DNA of 39,076 nucleotides from a virus: the IMG/VR virus record IMGVR_UViG_3300025128_000122, positions 1-39,076 of that record. One strand, given 5' to 3'. Under the pieces are notes generated by a model, which did no database searches, had not been told where the DNA came from, and was given only the letters and a program-made list of their open reading frames with translations. The position numbers and the translations under genes were made by a program. Positions within the stretch are counted from its first letter, which is position 1; each line of letters begins with the position of its first letter. Of this stretch, positions 29,450-38,308 are shown in pieces.

Positions 29450-31899
29450 TACGAACCACGCCCTACTATTCTAAAATTATTTGTTGGCATAACATTTAGA
29501 TTTCCCGCTTTAATGGCGTAAGAATCATATACTGCATTTATAAATGCAGTTTTATTAAAGGTTTCTTTCTTACCTTCTCCTGCAAAAAACTTATTTATAT
29601 TTAAATTTGGGTATTTATTTATAATAAAGTTTTTTATTGTCGAAACATTTTTTACATTAACAATCCCGTCAAGACTGTCCTCAATGTCTATAAGAATCTT
29701 CATTGTATCAGCTTGTGACTTAACGCTATCACCCAATCTATCCGCTAACGCTTTTTGTATGTCAGATTTATATTTCAAATCCATTTGCTTCAGACTATTT
29801 GCTAATGTTCCTCGGTAATAGTTATCAAGGCTATTTGCCCTGAAGACAGCTAAATCATGCGCCCTATCAGCCTCACGGCTCTTAAGAAGAGATGTTAATG
29901 CAGCTTTTGTTCCTTCTACAACACTTCTTGTTCCTAAGTAGGCAGCAGCCATAGTTAACAGTTCTTTGCTAGTTAACGTATCAATAAATTTTTTAGGATC
30001 TTCTGCATTTTTTGCTTGGTTAATAATATCTCTGGCATTGCCTTCAGATTTTATAGCCACTTCTTCGTTCTTATTTCCAAACTCAGGATCAGGTTTTTCT
30101 GTTAAGACCTCTTCTATTGGAGGACTGTCTGGTTGATCTGAAAAGTCTGTTCGTATGTTATCCCCTTTTCTTGCGTCAAGTTGGACTTTTGGAGGACTGT
30201 CTGGTTGATCTGAAAAGTCTGTTTGTATTTTTTCTTTTGGTTTTGTATCACCTACAATATTAGCAATATCATCATAAGTGGCACTTGGTCCTTTTCTTAA
30301 AAGCACTACAGAAATTTCTTTCAGTTGTTCTTTGTTTGCGGCATTAACCACATCCACCATTTTGTCTCTTTCTGCTTTTCTTTTTGCAGTTTGTCTTGGA
30401 GTAGATTGATACCACCTATCGGTAATGAAATCTTCTGCTTGTCTCCTAAGATCTTTTACGTTAGTTTTTTCGCTTTCCGTAAAAATATTTTCAGTGGCTT
30501 TTTCAAAGGGAGTTAAAATTTCGTTAGGATCTGCCCCAGCTTCTCTCAGCTCAGACTCCCTAAGATTATTATAAGCTTTTACAAGTTGTTCTGTATCATC
30601 TCCCGTAAGCAGACCATATTGTCCTTCTCCAAATTCTTCTTTAAAAGTTTGAGGCTTAACCTGAGGACCAGGTTCTCCTTTTAAGCTCTGGGCATTAGCC
30701 TTAGTGACTAACGGAAGATCAAATAAACTACTTGATGAGTCTGAACTACTTGATGCGTCTATAACACCCTGATTCCTTAATTCTGCTTCTGAGACATCTG
30801 TCCCTTTCACATCTAACTCTGCTCTAATGTTCTTTATAAGATTAAGCCTATCTTGATCTTCTCTTTCTTGCTGTCTTTCTTTTTGCTTTCTATCGTCTGT
30901 AACTTCAGATATAGCTTTTCCTGCTTGCTCTATAAGATCGCTTCTTGATAGATCAGGAGTAGGAACATTTGATTCTGGAGGACGGCCTACTAAAAAGCTA
31001 TTAACAATGTTAGAGGCATCTTTTTCAGTAAGAGTTCGTGCTTTATTAATCTCATTAACACTTACATCCTGTTGGCTTTCTATATTAGCTATTACAGGAA
31101 TTACTTTATTTCTTACTTCAGAATCTGTTAAATCAATTTCGTCATCAATATCAACACCTAAATTATTAGCAATTGCTTCGGCATATTTAGTTGTTGGAAT
31201 AAAACCTTCTTCTTCAGGATTATCTGAAGCTGGAGTAAATCTTTCTACAAGACCACGAGCTGTTTTTATATTTCTTTTACTTCCATAATTACCTAAAAGT
31301 TTATCTAAAGCCCTTACTCCAAAAAGAGAGTCTAAAAACATTTCATAACCTGATAAATTATTTGGATCAGAAATTTTTCCTATCCAATCATTTGCGTCAC
31401 TTGTTCTTATATTACCAGGGTTATTGTTTCTTTGACCAAGAGTTAAATCTCCACCAAACTGCATCCTTTTTACAGGCTGATAAAACTGCATTAACCCTTG
31501 GTTCATTCGTGCTTGTGGAGACATGGACATAAGTCCACCGTTCATACCTCTCATTACATCTTGTGCAGCATTGCCCCTTGCTTCGGCAAGAATATTTCCC
31601 ACAGTTGGCATTTCTCCTCCTCTTTTCTCAGGAGGAAAGCCTGGGTCAGGCTGGTTTTCAGAAACCATTATTTCATTAACAGCCTGATTAACATCTTGAG
31701 CTACCGTAGATTCCACAGGATTGACTTTAGGAGCTTCTTTAGATTTTATAAAATCCATATCTTTCAGCATAGCAATGAGCTTTGGGCTAAGTTTAAAACC
31801 CATTCTCTTCAAAAGACCTTGTGCTTGATTAAGACTATTAGTGTTATCATTTATAGTCTCTGCAATAGACATTATTCCTGACGCATTAGGGTTAATCAT
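29449..31899 (-). CDS. Virion protein with peptidoglycan-hydrolase-like domain
   Basis: An 816-residue protein. Residues 150-270 contain RNNNPGNIR, then FDS/LFGVRALDKLL-type and YAEAIANNLGVD segments, a pattern found in phage structural proteins thought to cut peptidoglycan during entry. The N-terminus is Met/Gln/Gly-rich and includes KRMQFGGD near 148, shared in style with the 541-residue protein. The middle (330-640) is charged, low-complexity and holds a 24-residue duplication; the C-terminus is helical. It sits directly before the giant ejection protein gene (TAATG overlap), as expected for an internal virion set. Confidence 0.6.
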   Translation of the reverse strand: MINPNASGIMSIAETINDNTNSLNQAQGLLKRMGFKLSPKLIAMLKDMDFIKSKEAPKVNPVESTVAQDVNQAVNEIMVSENQPDPGFPPEKRGGEMPTVGNILAEARGNAAQDVMRGMNGGLMSMSPQARMNQGLMQFYQPVKRMQFGGDLTLGQRNNNPGNIRTSDANDWIGKISDPNNLSGYEMFLDSLFGVRALDKLLGNYGSKRNIKTARGLVERFTPASDNPEEEGFIPTTKYAEAIANNLGVDIDDEIDLTDSEVRNKVIPVIANIESQQDVSVNEINKARTLTEKDASNIVNSFLVGRPPESNVPTPDLSRSDLIEQAGKAISEVTDDRKQKERQQEREDQDRLNLIKNIRAELDVKGTDVSEAELRNQGVIDASSSSDSSSSLFDLPLVTKANAQSLKGEPGPQVKPQTFKEEFGEGQYGLLTGDDTEQLVKAYNNLRESELREAGADPNEILTPFEKATENIFTESEKTNVKDLRRQAEDFITDRWYQSTPRQTAKRKAERDKMVDVVNAANKEQLKEISVVLLRKGPSATYDDIANIVGDTKPKEKIQTDFSDQPDSPPKVQLDARKGDNIRTDFSDQPDSPPIEEVLTEKPDPEFGNKNEEVAIKSEGNARDIINQAKNAEDPKKFIDTLTSKELLTMAAAYLGTRSVVEGTKAALTSLLKSREADRAHDLAVFRANSLDNYYRGTLANSLKQMDLKYKSDIQKALADRLGDSVKSQADTMKILIDIEDSLDGIVNVKNVSTIKNFIINKYPNLNINKFFAGEGKKETFNKTAFINAVYDSYAIKAGNLNVMPTNNFRIVGRGS
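30118..30223 (-). repeat. 34-base direct repeat, period 72
   Basis: Identical 34-base copies at 30118-30151 and 30190-30223 lie within the 816-residue gene and encode the repeated TDFSDQPDSPP segment. The period of 72 bases keeps the frame (24 residues). It looks like a recent in-frame tandem duplication in a linker region. Confidence 0.85.
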
Positions 31900-31904
31900 T
31901 TTAT

Positions 31905-32954
31905 TTACCTCAATAATCCATATGAACCTAAACCAAGAGCCAATAAGGAAGATATTGGACTTGGTGGTGGTGTATACTGTGTAACCTCAGATGAGGCTGT
32001 TATTGGAATGCCTCTGAGAATTGAAGACAAGAACTGTAGGTTCTGTCTTGGATAATCTCTTTGGTTAATAAAGTCTTCATAGGCTCGCTCTAGACCCTGT
32101 TGCTGTCTCATCCTTACAGATTCACCAACGCTTGCAAGACCTCTTGCTCTTTCGGCTCCATAAGTCTGTAACGCTGGATCAAGCCCCGCCGCAGCTCCTG
32201 CCGCTCGTTGTGCCATATCAGCCTCAGATTCAAGGGCGGCAATACGCCTGGCTTGTTGATCGGCAGCTCTTGCCATAGCCTCTGAGTATAAACCTCTCGA
32301 TAAGTTTGTCCTAAACGTGCGGTCAGCTTCTGCACGAGACATTGCATCTTGAAACCCTGACGCTAGTCCTGTTGCTTCAATGTCACTTAACTCTCTATCA
32401 ACACCCTCTCTTGCAAGCCTGTCTGCTACCGCCTGACGAGATCCACCAAACGCACCTGCTGCAACAGCCTCTGCATCACGACCCGCCTGACCACGATTAA
32501 ATCTATCTAAAACTCTTTGTTGTTGAACATCAATAACGTCTGTCATGTATGGATTCATAAAGGATCGGTATTGATTTCTAGGATCATAGAAGTTTGCAAT
32601 CCCTCCTGTAAATGGATCTGTGTACCGCCCTCTTGTCATAGCAGGGTCAAACATCTCAGCAACTCCTGCACGGAAAGGAGATGACCCTTGTGCTTGTCTG
32701 AGATACGTCTCATACGCTGTATCAAAACCGGGAGCAGGTGCCGAAGCCATATCTCTTGTTAACTGCTCAGAGGCTAATATATCTGCACCAGGCCCTGCAA
32801 GTCTTGCACCCTGATAGGGGATATAATCTTCAAGAGATTGAGATTCAGTCCTGTCTAATAATCTTTCGAAATAAGGTCTTGCATACTCAGGAAGGTTACT
32901 CTGTGTAACCGTTGAGGTTGACTGCATTGGTCTAGAACCACCGCCACTGCCCAT
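31905..32954 (-). CDS. Internal virion protein candidate
   Basis: A 349-residue protein. The N-terminus is Gly/Ser-rich (MGSGGGSRPM), then a LPEYARPYFERLLDR segment, and residues 140-300 are Ala/Arg/Glu-rich helices (AFGGSRQAVADRLAREGV, EADMAQRAAGAAAGLD), ending in a Pro-rich hydrophobic tail. The pattern is familiar from marine podovirus-type genomes as a structural or internal protein. AAGGAG precedes the ATG. It lies between the 117- and 816-residue genes in the late unit. Confidence 0.6.
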   Translation of the reverse strand: MGSGGGSRPMQSTSTVTQSNLPEYARPYFERLLDRTESQSLEDYIPYQGARLAGPGADILASEQLTRDMASAPAPGFDTAYETYLRQAQGSSPFRAGVAEMFDPAMTRGRYTDPFTGGIANFYDPRNQYRSFMNPYMTDVIDVQQQRVLDRFNRGQAGRDAEAVAAGAFGGSRQAVADRLAREGVDRELSDIEATGLASGFQDAMSRAEADRTFRTNLSRGLYSEAMARAADQQARRIAALESEADMAQRAAGAAAGLDPALQTYGAERARGLASVGESVRMRQQQGLERAYEDFINQRDYPRQNLQFLSSILRGIPITASSEVTQYTPPPSPISSLLALGLGSYGLLR

Positions 32955-32955
32955 T

Positions 32956-33309
32956 TTATAACTCCTTGGCCATAACGAAAGCTTCTACCTTGCCACCGTT
33001 ATTGTTTAATATCTTCTGCCAGCCCTTGCGTCCTGTAATAGAAATCTTTTTGCATCCTGTTTTTTTTGCAAAATCTTCCATTGCTGGTCGCATATCAACT
33101 AGCCTTTCTAATTTTCCACCCCCAAGAAACACATTTAACACTCTGTACTTGGGATACTCTACAAACTCAGTAACCAAACATCCGTCTGGTGCAGGCCATA
33201 AAATGTAACGCCCGTTTAAGATACCTTCTTTTATGTCAAAAAATTCATGAGTATCTAATAATTTTAAAGCTCCTTCTATCCATTCACGGCACCGTTCTAT
33301 CTCGTCCAT
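32956..33309 (-). CDS. Hypothetical protein, possible acyltransferase-like fold
   Basis: A 117-residue alpha/beta protein: N-terminal helices (ERCREWIEGALKLLDTHEF), a strand run (YILWPAPDGCLVTEFVEYP, VLNVFLGGGKLERLVDM), a helix (AMEDFAKKTGC) and a strand-basic turn (KKISITGRKGWQKILNNNG). This arrangement recalls GNAT-like internal proteins such as T7 gp13, but similarity is only by eye. It overlaps the 541-residue gene stop by one base (TAATG). Confidence 0.5.
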   Translation of the reverse strand: MDEIERCREWIEGALKLLDTHEFFDIKEGILNGRYILWPAPDGCLVTEFVEYPKYRVLNVFLGGGKLERLVDMRPAMEDFAKKTGCKKISITGRKGWQKILNNNGGKVEAFVMAKEL

Positions 33310-34934
33310 TATACCGTGGCTTTAACCTGGTCTACAAACCTGTCAAAAGCCATTGCACCCATTTCTGGATCTCCATTTCCAACTGCTCTGACAACAGGCT
33401 CTGGTACTATGTATTCATTTTCTGCAAGAAGATATGATTGCTTGCCTTCAAGAGACGCTGGGATTGTGTCTACAGGACCGCCCATTTCCATTGCAACTGG
33501 CTTATCTTCTTTTGTTAATGTTCCTTCTATCTCATCTTCTTCTTGTGCCATTTCCATAACTTCGCAGATAATCTGATGTAAACGATCCATTCCAAAACGC
33601 TCAACAAACATCTCTAAAGCTTGTGCTGGATTATCGCTTTCGCACATAATAGCATTGACACCTGCATTAAATACCATGGCATCCTGTTCCATCTCTGGCT
33701 CTGATCTCATATTAGGATCTGTAGTCATTTCTTGAGTTACAGTTGTTTCTTCCTCTAAAACAATATCACCGCCTTCTTGCATCCTTCTAGGCTTTTTCTT
33801 TTCAAGAAGCATTAACTGCTCTGGACTCATGCCAAAAAACTTTTGTGGATTACCAACGCCAAATAAAGCACCTGCTATACCTGGTAGGCTTCCTCCTTCT
33901 TCACGTATTTTGTCTTTATCAAAAGAACGCATTAACCCACCTGCTTCAGCAAACATAGGTCTGCCACCGTATTTCATTTCTCTTTGTGCCGTTGTTTGTG
34001 GGAAGAAGTTTCTTGCTTCTTCTCCCGGAACTTCTTTTGCAGGATCTTCAAAGAACCTAAACTCTCCCTGTGATCCTGCTGCAAAATCAGCAGGCATACG
34101 CCTTAATCTTCTTGTTGGTGGATCTGCTTCTGGAATGTAGTTGTATCCACTATCTTCTTCATAATCACCATAAGTTGGGCCATAAAGCTCTGGAGAGACA
34201 GTAGCTGAAGCAGCCCCTACTGGGAGTGCAACCCCTGCAAGATTTCCAAAGTCTTTAAATGTACTTACATCACGTAAATCTAATTTTGTAGGATCTACAA
34301 AACCACCAATGGTTTCAAATACACTTGTTGGAGCTGTTGAAGCTGAACTAAGCGCTGGATTAAGCCCAGCCGCTGCTTGATCGGCAATAAAAGAATCAAG
34401 CCCCGTTACACCTCCTGAAATAGCTGTTGGGGCTTGTGACGCTGCAGTTGAAGCAAAACCTGTACCTGCCCCTAAGGTATCAACATAGTTAATTGCTTCT
34501 GTAAGTTCTGGCGTTAAAGCTCCCCCTAACCCCGAACTTGTTCCTCCTGCTCCTCCTGCGGCTGATTCTGCTCCTGCCAAAGCACCACCTAGTCCTGCCA
34601 AAGCAAAAGACCCTAATCCTGTCATAATCCCATCTTTTAAACTTCCTGTTGCAACAGTTTGTCCTACCCCTGCGCCTAAACCTGTTAAAGCGGCTGTTCC
34701 TAAAAGACTTGTAACTCCTAAACCACCTGCGGCACCTGCTCCAAGTAAACCTCCAAGCATTGGAAGTAAGAAGGCGAATGCTTCTGGCTGTCCCGTTTCT
34801 GGATTGATGGTCATCTGATTGCCACTCATGGCGTTCATGATTCCTACCTCGGCAGGGTTCATATGAACGAGCATAGAGTCACCATAGCGACCCTTGTTGG
34901 CTAAGTTACTGGCTTGTGGTGCATATTCAAACAT
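33309..34934 (-). CDS. Structural protein, Gly/Ala-rich
   Basis: A 541-residue protein. Residues 50-190 are hydrophobic Gly/Ala/Leu-rich (LLPMLGGLLGAGAAGGLG, TGLGAGVGQTVA), perhaps membrane-active. The middle has Pro/Asp stretches and repeated short motifs MKYGGRPMFAEAGG (about 316) and RRMQEGGDIVLEE (about 384). The C-terminal third is acidic with helical Cys-containing segments and ends in a YIVPEPVVRAVGN region. I read it as a virion protein, possibly ejected. A sigma70-like promoter lies just upstream. Confidence 0.55.
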   Translation of the reverse strand: MFEYAPQASNLANKGRYGDSMLVHMNPAEVGIMNAMSGNQMTINPETGQPEAFAFLLPMLGGLLGAGAAGGLGVTSLLGTAALTGLGAGVGQTVATGSLKDGIMTGLGSFALAGLGGALAGAESAAGGAGGTSSGLGGALTPELTEAINYVDTLGAGTGFASTAASQAPTAISGGVTGLDSFIADQAAAGLNPALSSASTAPTSVFETIGGFVDPTKLDLRDVSTFKDFGNLAGVALPVGAASATVSPELYGPTYGDYEEDSGYNYIPEADPPTRRLRRMPADFAAGSQGEFRFFEDPAKEVPGEEARNFFPQTTAQREMKYGGRPMFAEAGGLMRSFDKDKIREEGGSLPGIAGALFGVGNPQKFFGMSPEQLMLLEKKKPRRMQEGGDIVLEEETTVTQEMTTDPNMRSEPEMEQDAMVFNAGVNAIMCESDNPAQALEMFVERFGMDRLHQIICEVMEMAQEEDEIEGTLTKEDKPVAMEMGGPVDTIPASLEGKQSYLLAENEYIVPEPVVRAVGNGDPEMGAMAFDRFVDQVKATV

Positions 34935-34960
34935 AATAAACCTACAATTCTATTCGTTTT

Positions 34961-34989
34961 ATATTAACAAATCTATTGACTGATAACAA
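34961..34989 (-). promoter_or_regulatory. Candidate late-cluster promoter
   Basis: On the minus strand, TTGTTA (34984-34989) and TAATAT (34961-34966) are separated by exactly 17 bases, in the only gap of more than 60 bases in the 34-39 kb block. Transcription would begin near 34954, about 20 bases before the ATG at 34934. It is a fair sigma70 match but AT-rich sequence gives such matches by chance. Confidence 0.4.
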
Positions 34990-34997
34990 CAAAAGCA

Positions 34998-36881
34998 TTA
35001 ACGCCTCCCATCTGGTCTGATTTCGACACGGGGCGTTCCTAGCCTCCATTGCGTTTTTGTTGCTGTGCTTGACACTCGCAGAGCAAAAGACCTTCCCCGA
35101 AGGCGTACATTATATTCAGGGGTAAACTGCTCTACAACTGTCGAAGACTCAGCGGCTGTCTGTGTTATTGTGCCGTCCTCACTCTGCAAGTACGCTCCAC
35201 CAGGGTAGTTCCTTGATTTTAAAGTAAAGACTGCATTAGGATCTGAGCTTGACGATCCAGAAAATGTTATATCTGGAATAACATGAGAGACAGAAACAAA
35301 CCTCTCTCCCTCCCCAATGCTCATTTGAGAAGATTCTATATACGATGATATACCAGAACTTGGAGTTGTTGATCCATCATCAAGGCCTATCTCGTGATAA
35401 TACAAGAAGTTGTCTGTTCCTGCGGCAACAGGATAATTAGATATTCCCCTGTCTACCCATGCGGTACGTGTTAAGGTTCCTATTGTCCATACATTCTGTA
35501 CATAATTAAAAGTTACATAACGGTCTATTTCTTCACTATCAGAAGAACAATAAAACCATATAATCTCATCATATGAACTATTGAGTGCCGCAAAGAATTT
35601 CTGGGTTTGCCCTAAATTAAAGTCATTAAACACATAGGACTTAACGCTACAAGGAAGCTTCTGAACCTGACCTGTGTAAACATAAAAGTCTCTTTGACCC
35701 ATCCAATAGACAGCATCGTCTGCTGCTTTGACAACATTTGGACCCATGATTGTTATGTTCTCAGATACCTGTGTTACACCGAAAGTATAAGGAGGTCCGA
35801 GAAACTGCATAGCATGAAGGCTGACATCTGTGAAAACAAGTATGCCTCGTTTAGTTTCAACAGCACTAATAATCTCAGAGCCTGACCCTAACCTAATAGA
35901 CCCAGCAGTATTCGTGGAACTTGCTTGCCATGTTGTAAGAGACTCCTGGTCTCCAAACCGAATAAGTAAAGGATCTTGAGTTCCAATTGCATTTTCTGGG
36001 TCACACCCAAAAACAACAACGTGCCTGTCTACATCACTAACCAATACGGCTTTAGCAACTGTCGGAGTTTTTGCGTCTGCTCCTGCAAGAGATGTTAACG
36101 CTACTGCACGAGAAAAAGGACTACCTGATGATGTTGATTTATCCCAATAATAAATACCACCATCTCTTGGATTAATTATTAAGTCTTCTCCAAAGTTATC
36201 ATGACTCCATAATCTTAATGTGGCTCCTGATGCTAATAAACTAGAGCTTGAACCCCACGTACCACGCCCCCACGTACCTGCACCCCAACCTGTTCCTGAG
36301 ACAGAACTGTCTAATCCTGTATTTATTTGGTATTTACCAACAGTAGAACCACCACCGTTACCTGTATCACTCGAATTAGCAGTTGCAGTCGCTGTAAATT
36401 TGTAACTGTTAGCGTTGACTATTTCTGTAATCTCGTACTCTTGATTGAGTACATCTGCGGTTATATTCCCACCTAAAGTAGCAGCGTCAGAAAATGTAAC
36501 AAAATCACCCTGCACTGCACCATGATTTGTGTCTGAAGCCGTAATTACTGCGGATCCATTTGTTGCTGAAAATGTAACATCACCCGCACCAGTTGTAGAT
36601 CTTAATGGCGTAATGTCATTAAAAGAACCACCTTCATCAACATAGTATTTTAAATTTGTCCCAACTCCTAAGAAGTGTGTGCCATCTAAGGCTACAAACT
36701 CATGTAACCCTCGTGCTGTTCCAAGGTATGTATTTGAACTAATTTTTTCCCAACCCCCTATTTTTTCAGGAACACCTGCACGAAACCTGATTTTATCACA
36801 GTCATACCACCCACCTTCATTAGAGTAAGATGTTGTTTCTTTATTTATACCTGGTCTGAATTGTAATTTAGTCAATGACAT
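34998..36881 (-). CDS. Nozzle/head-tail tube protein (T7 gp12 / P22 gp10-like)
   Basis: A 627-residue beta-rich protein. The N-terminus (LQFRPGINKETTSYSNEGGW, then FRAGVPEKIGGWEKI) is typical of phage proteins joining head and tail, with a repeated strand-turn pattern suggesting a beta-propeller (FLGVGTNLKYYVD, VVFGCDPEN, VYWMGQRDFYVYTGQ, WTIGTLTRTAWVDRG). Residues 90-190 look like an inserted Thr/Ala/Ser-rich domain. Such nozzles seal the tail and stabilise packaged DNA. It begins 14 bases inside the end of the upstream gene. Confidence 0.6.
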   Translation of the reverse strand: MSLTKLQFRPGINKETTSYSNEGGWYDCDKIRFRAGVPEKIGGWEKISSNTYLGTARGLHEFVALDGTHFLGVGTNLKYYVDEGGSFNDITPLRSTTGAGDVTFSATNGSAVITASDTNHGAVQGDFVTFSDAATLGGNITADVLNQEYEITEIVNANSYKFTATATANSSDTGNGGGSTVGKYQINTGLDSSVSGTGWGAGTWGRGTWGSSSSLLASGATLRLWSHDNFGEDLIINPRDGGIYYWDKSTSSGSPFSRAVALTSLAGADAKTPTVAKAVLVSDVDRHVVVFGCDPENAIGTQDPLLIRFGDQESLTTWQASSTNTAGSIRLGSGSEIISAVETKRGILVFTDVSLHAMQFLGPPYTFGVTQVSENITIMGPNVVKAADDAVYWMGQRDFYVYTGQVQKLPCSVKSYVFNDFNLGQTQKFFAALNSSYDEIIWFYCSSDSEEIDRYVTFNYVQNVWTIGTLTRTAWVDRGISNYPVAAGTDNFLYYHEIGLDDGSTTPSSGISSYIESSQMSIGEGERFVSVSHVIPDITFSGSSSSDPNAVFTLKSRNYPGGAYLQSEDGTITQTAAESSTVVEQFTPEYNVRLRGRSFALRVSSTATKTQWRLGTPRVEIRPDGRR

Positions 36882-37353
36882 AATAAGCTACCTCGTTACT
36901 TTGGACAAAAACAAAACCAAAAATACCAATAATGAGAGCAACAGCACACGTAATTAAAAAAGCAAATCCAGCATCCCTCCACATTTGCCTACGTTTTTCT
37001 TCCCTTACATAGAGTTCTTTTAATCTGGCTCTTTCTTTGGCAATAAAAGATTGCAACATCTCCCAATCACCTTTTTTCCCATATAGCTGAAAGGTTTCTC
37101 TGAGCTGATCTCTCATTTCATCTTGCTGTCTTTTGTGCATGAACTCATCAATGGCACTGTTTTCTACACCAGAAAGCTTACTAAAGAATGATGATTTTTT
37201 GGCTTCAGCTTTGGCTTGCAAGGCTGCCTCACCTTTTGCGTACTTAGAAATGGCTGTTCCAAGTTGCGACAAATCCTTACCCACCTTGACAGCACTCATC
37301 AATGCCCCGTGAGCAGACTTAATCGCAGCTAATGCAACACCAATTTCAATCAC
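36868..37353 (-). CDS. Small protein with coiled coil and C-terminal membrane helix
   Basis: A 161-residue protein. The N-terminus is a mildly hydrophobic helix (IGVALAAIKSAHGALMSAV); the middle is Lys/Glu/Arg-rich and helical (DQLRETFQLYG, ERARLKELYVREEKRRQMW); and residues 130-152 form a transmembrane helix (AGFAFLITCAVALIIGIFGF). A role in ejection or membrane passage is plausible. Its C-terminus overlaps the nozzle gene start. Confidence 0.55.
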   Translation of the reverse strand: MIEIGVALAAIKSAHGALMSAVKVGKDLSQLGTAISKYAKGEAALQAKAEAKKSSFFSKLSGVENSAIDEFMHKRQQDEMRDQLRETFQLYGKKGDWEMLQSFIAKERARLKELYVREEKRRQMWRDAGFAFLITCAVALIIGIFGFVFVQSNEVAYYVID

Positions 37354-37357
37354 TTAT

Positions 37358-37723
37358 TTAAACCTTTACCCAACTTGTTGTGTCTTCATCCCACATATAT
37401 GGATTTTCTCTTGAAGCATCACTCGGTGCATTTACAGGAGCTTCCCAACGACAAGTAGATTCATCTAAAACCCAAGAGTTGTAAGGTTTTGGAGGAATAA
37501 AAGCATTACGACCTGAATCATAAGTATAACCTTTTGAAGCAAAGTTTTTTCTTTGGGTAGCGTTATACGAAGTCTGTACCCACGTACCGCCAAACAATTT
37601 CTGACAATGTGCTATACCAATACTTTCTGTTTCCGTTCCATCTGCCATAGCTGTGTCTACGTTATCAACGACAACAACCCTTAACACAACATTATTTGAA
37701 TCTATTTCTGCAAAATGTGCCAC
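37358..37723 (-). CDS. Conserved small virion-associated protein
   Basis: A 121-residue protein with the pattern MAHFAEIDSNNVVLRVVVVD, then CQKLFGGTWVQTSYNATQRK, YTYDSGRNAFIPPKP, and Trp-rich ends (RWEAPV, SWVKV). I recall near-identical short proteins in cyanophages and other marine phages, usually in structural clusters. Its role is not known to me; a tail-fibre accessory is possible. Confidence 0.65.
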   Translation of the reverse strand: MAHFAEIDSNNVVLRVVVVDNVDTAMADGTETESIGIAHCQKLFGGTWVQTSYNATQRKNFASKGYTYDSGRNAFIPPKPYNSWVLDESTCRWEAPVNAPSDASRENPYMWDEDTTSWVKV

Positions 37724-37732
37724 TTCAATCTC

Positions 37733-38308
37733 CTAAAAAGTCCACGATACATAACTGTATCTCGTTCCCTGCGTTACTGGTGTAACTCTGTGTGGGTACA
37801 TAAAGTTACTCGGAAAGATCATTATAGAACCTTGAGGTAATTCTATTTTTTCTGTTTCCCACATTATAAAATCTCCACCTTCATAATCTTCATTTAAAGC
37901 TCCCACTATAGATAATACTGGGATTCCTCTTCTTTCACCGTCAAACACTGTATGTATATGGTCACAATGTTCTTTCATTGTTGTGCCGACTACATACTTG
38001 TTAAACCTTGCCTGAGTATATCCATTCCATCCATTAAACCAACTTTCAAAACTTTTAAAATCTTTAAGTATATATTGATCTATAGCATCCCATATTTTGT
38101 GACTTAACTTTAAAGAACATTTATCTTTTGCGTTAAAAGAAATTGCAAGATCATTGTCATAAGAAACATACTTATCTTTACTTGGTATATAAAACGAATG
38201 AGTTTCCCAATCATTATTTTGCAACTCTTTTATTACACCTTCGCAAAAATCCTTATCTAAAAAATTGTTATAAACCTTTACATAATCTTTTATGCTTTCA
38301 TTTATCAA
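37733..38308 (-). CDS. 2-oxoglutarate/Fe(II) oxygenase
   Basis: A 191-residue member of the prolyl-hydroxylase-like oxygenases, which hydroxylate a substrate using 2-oxoglutarate and O2. The iron ligands are H114 and D116 (KEHCDHIHT) and H173 (YPHRVTPV), and R183 (GTRYSYVSW) would bind 2-oxoglutarate. The upstream QARFNKYVVGT is also family-like. Its substrate is unknown; virion proteins or nucleobases are candidates. It follows a second oxygenase with an ATGA overlap. Confidence 0.8.
   Translation of the reverse strand: MINESIKDYVKVYNNFLDKDFCEGVIKELQNNDWETHSFYIPSKDKYVSYDNDLAISFNAKDKCSLKLSHKIWDAIDQYILKDFKSFESWFNGWNGYTQARFNKYVVGTTMKEHCDHIHTVFDGERRGIPVLSIVGALNEDYEGGDFIMWETEKIELPQGSIMIFPSNFMYPHRVTPVTQGTRYSYVSWTF

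Noticed and set aside
32114-32347. Minus-strand 77-residue frame overlapping the 349-residue gene in another frame
   Set aside because: No ribosome site or recognisable motif, in contrast to the dual-frame locus at 10304.
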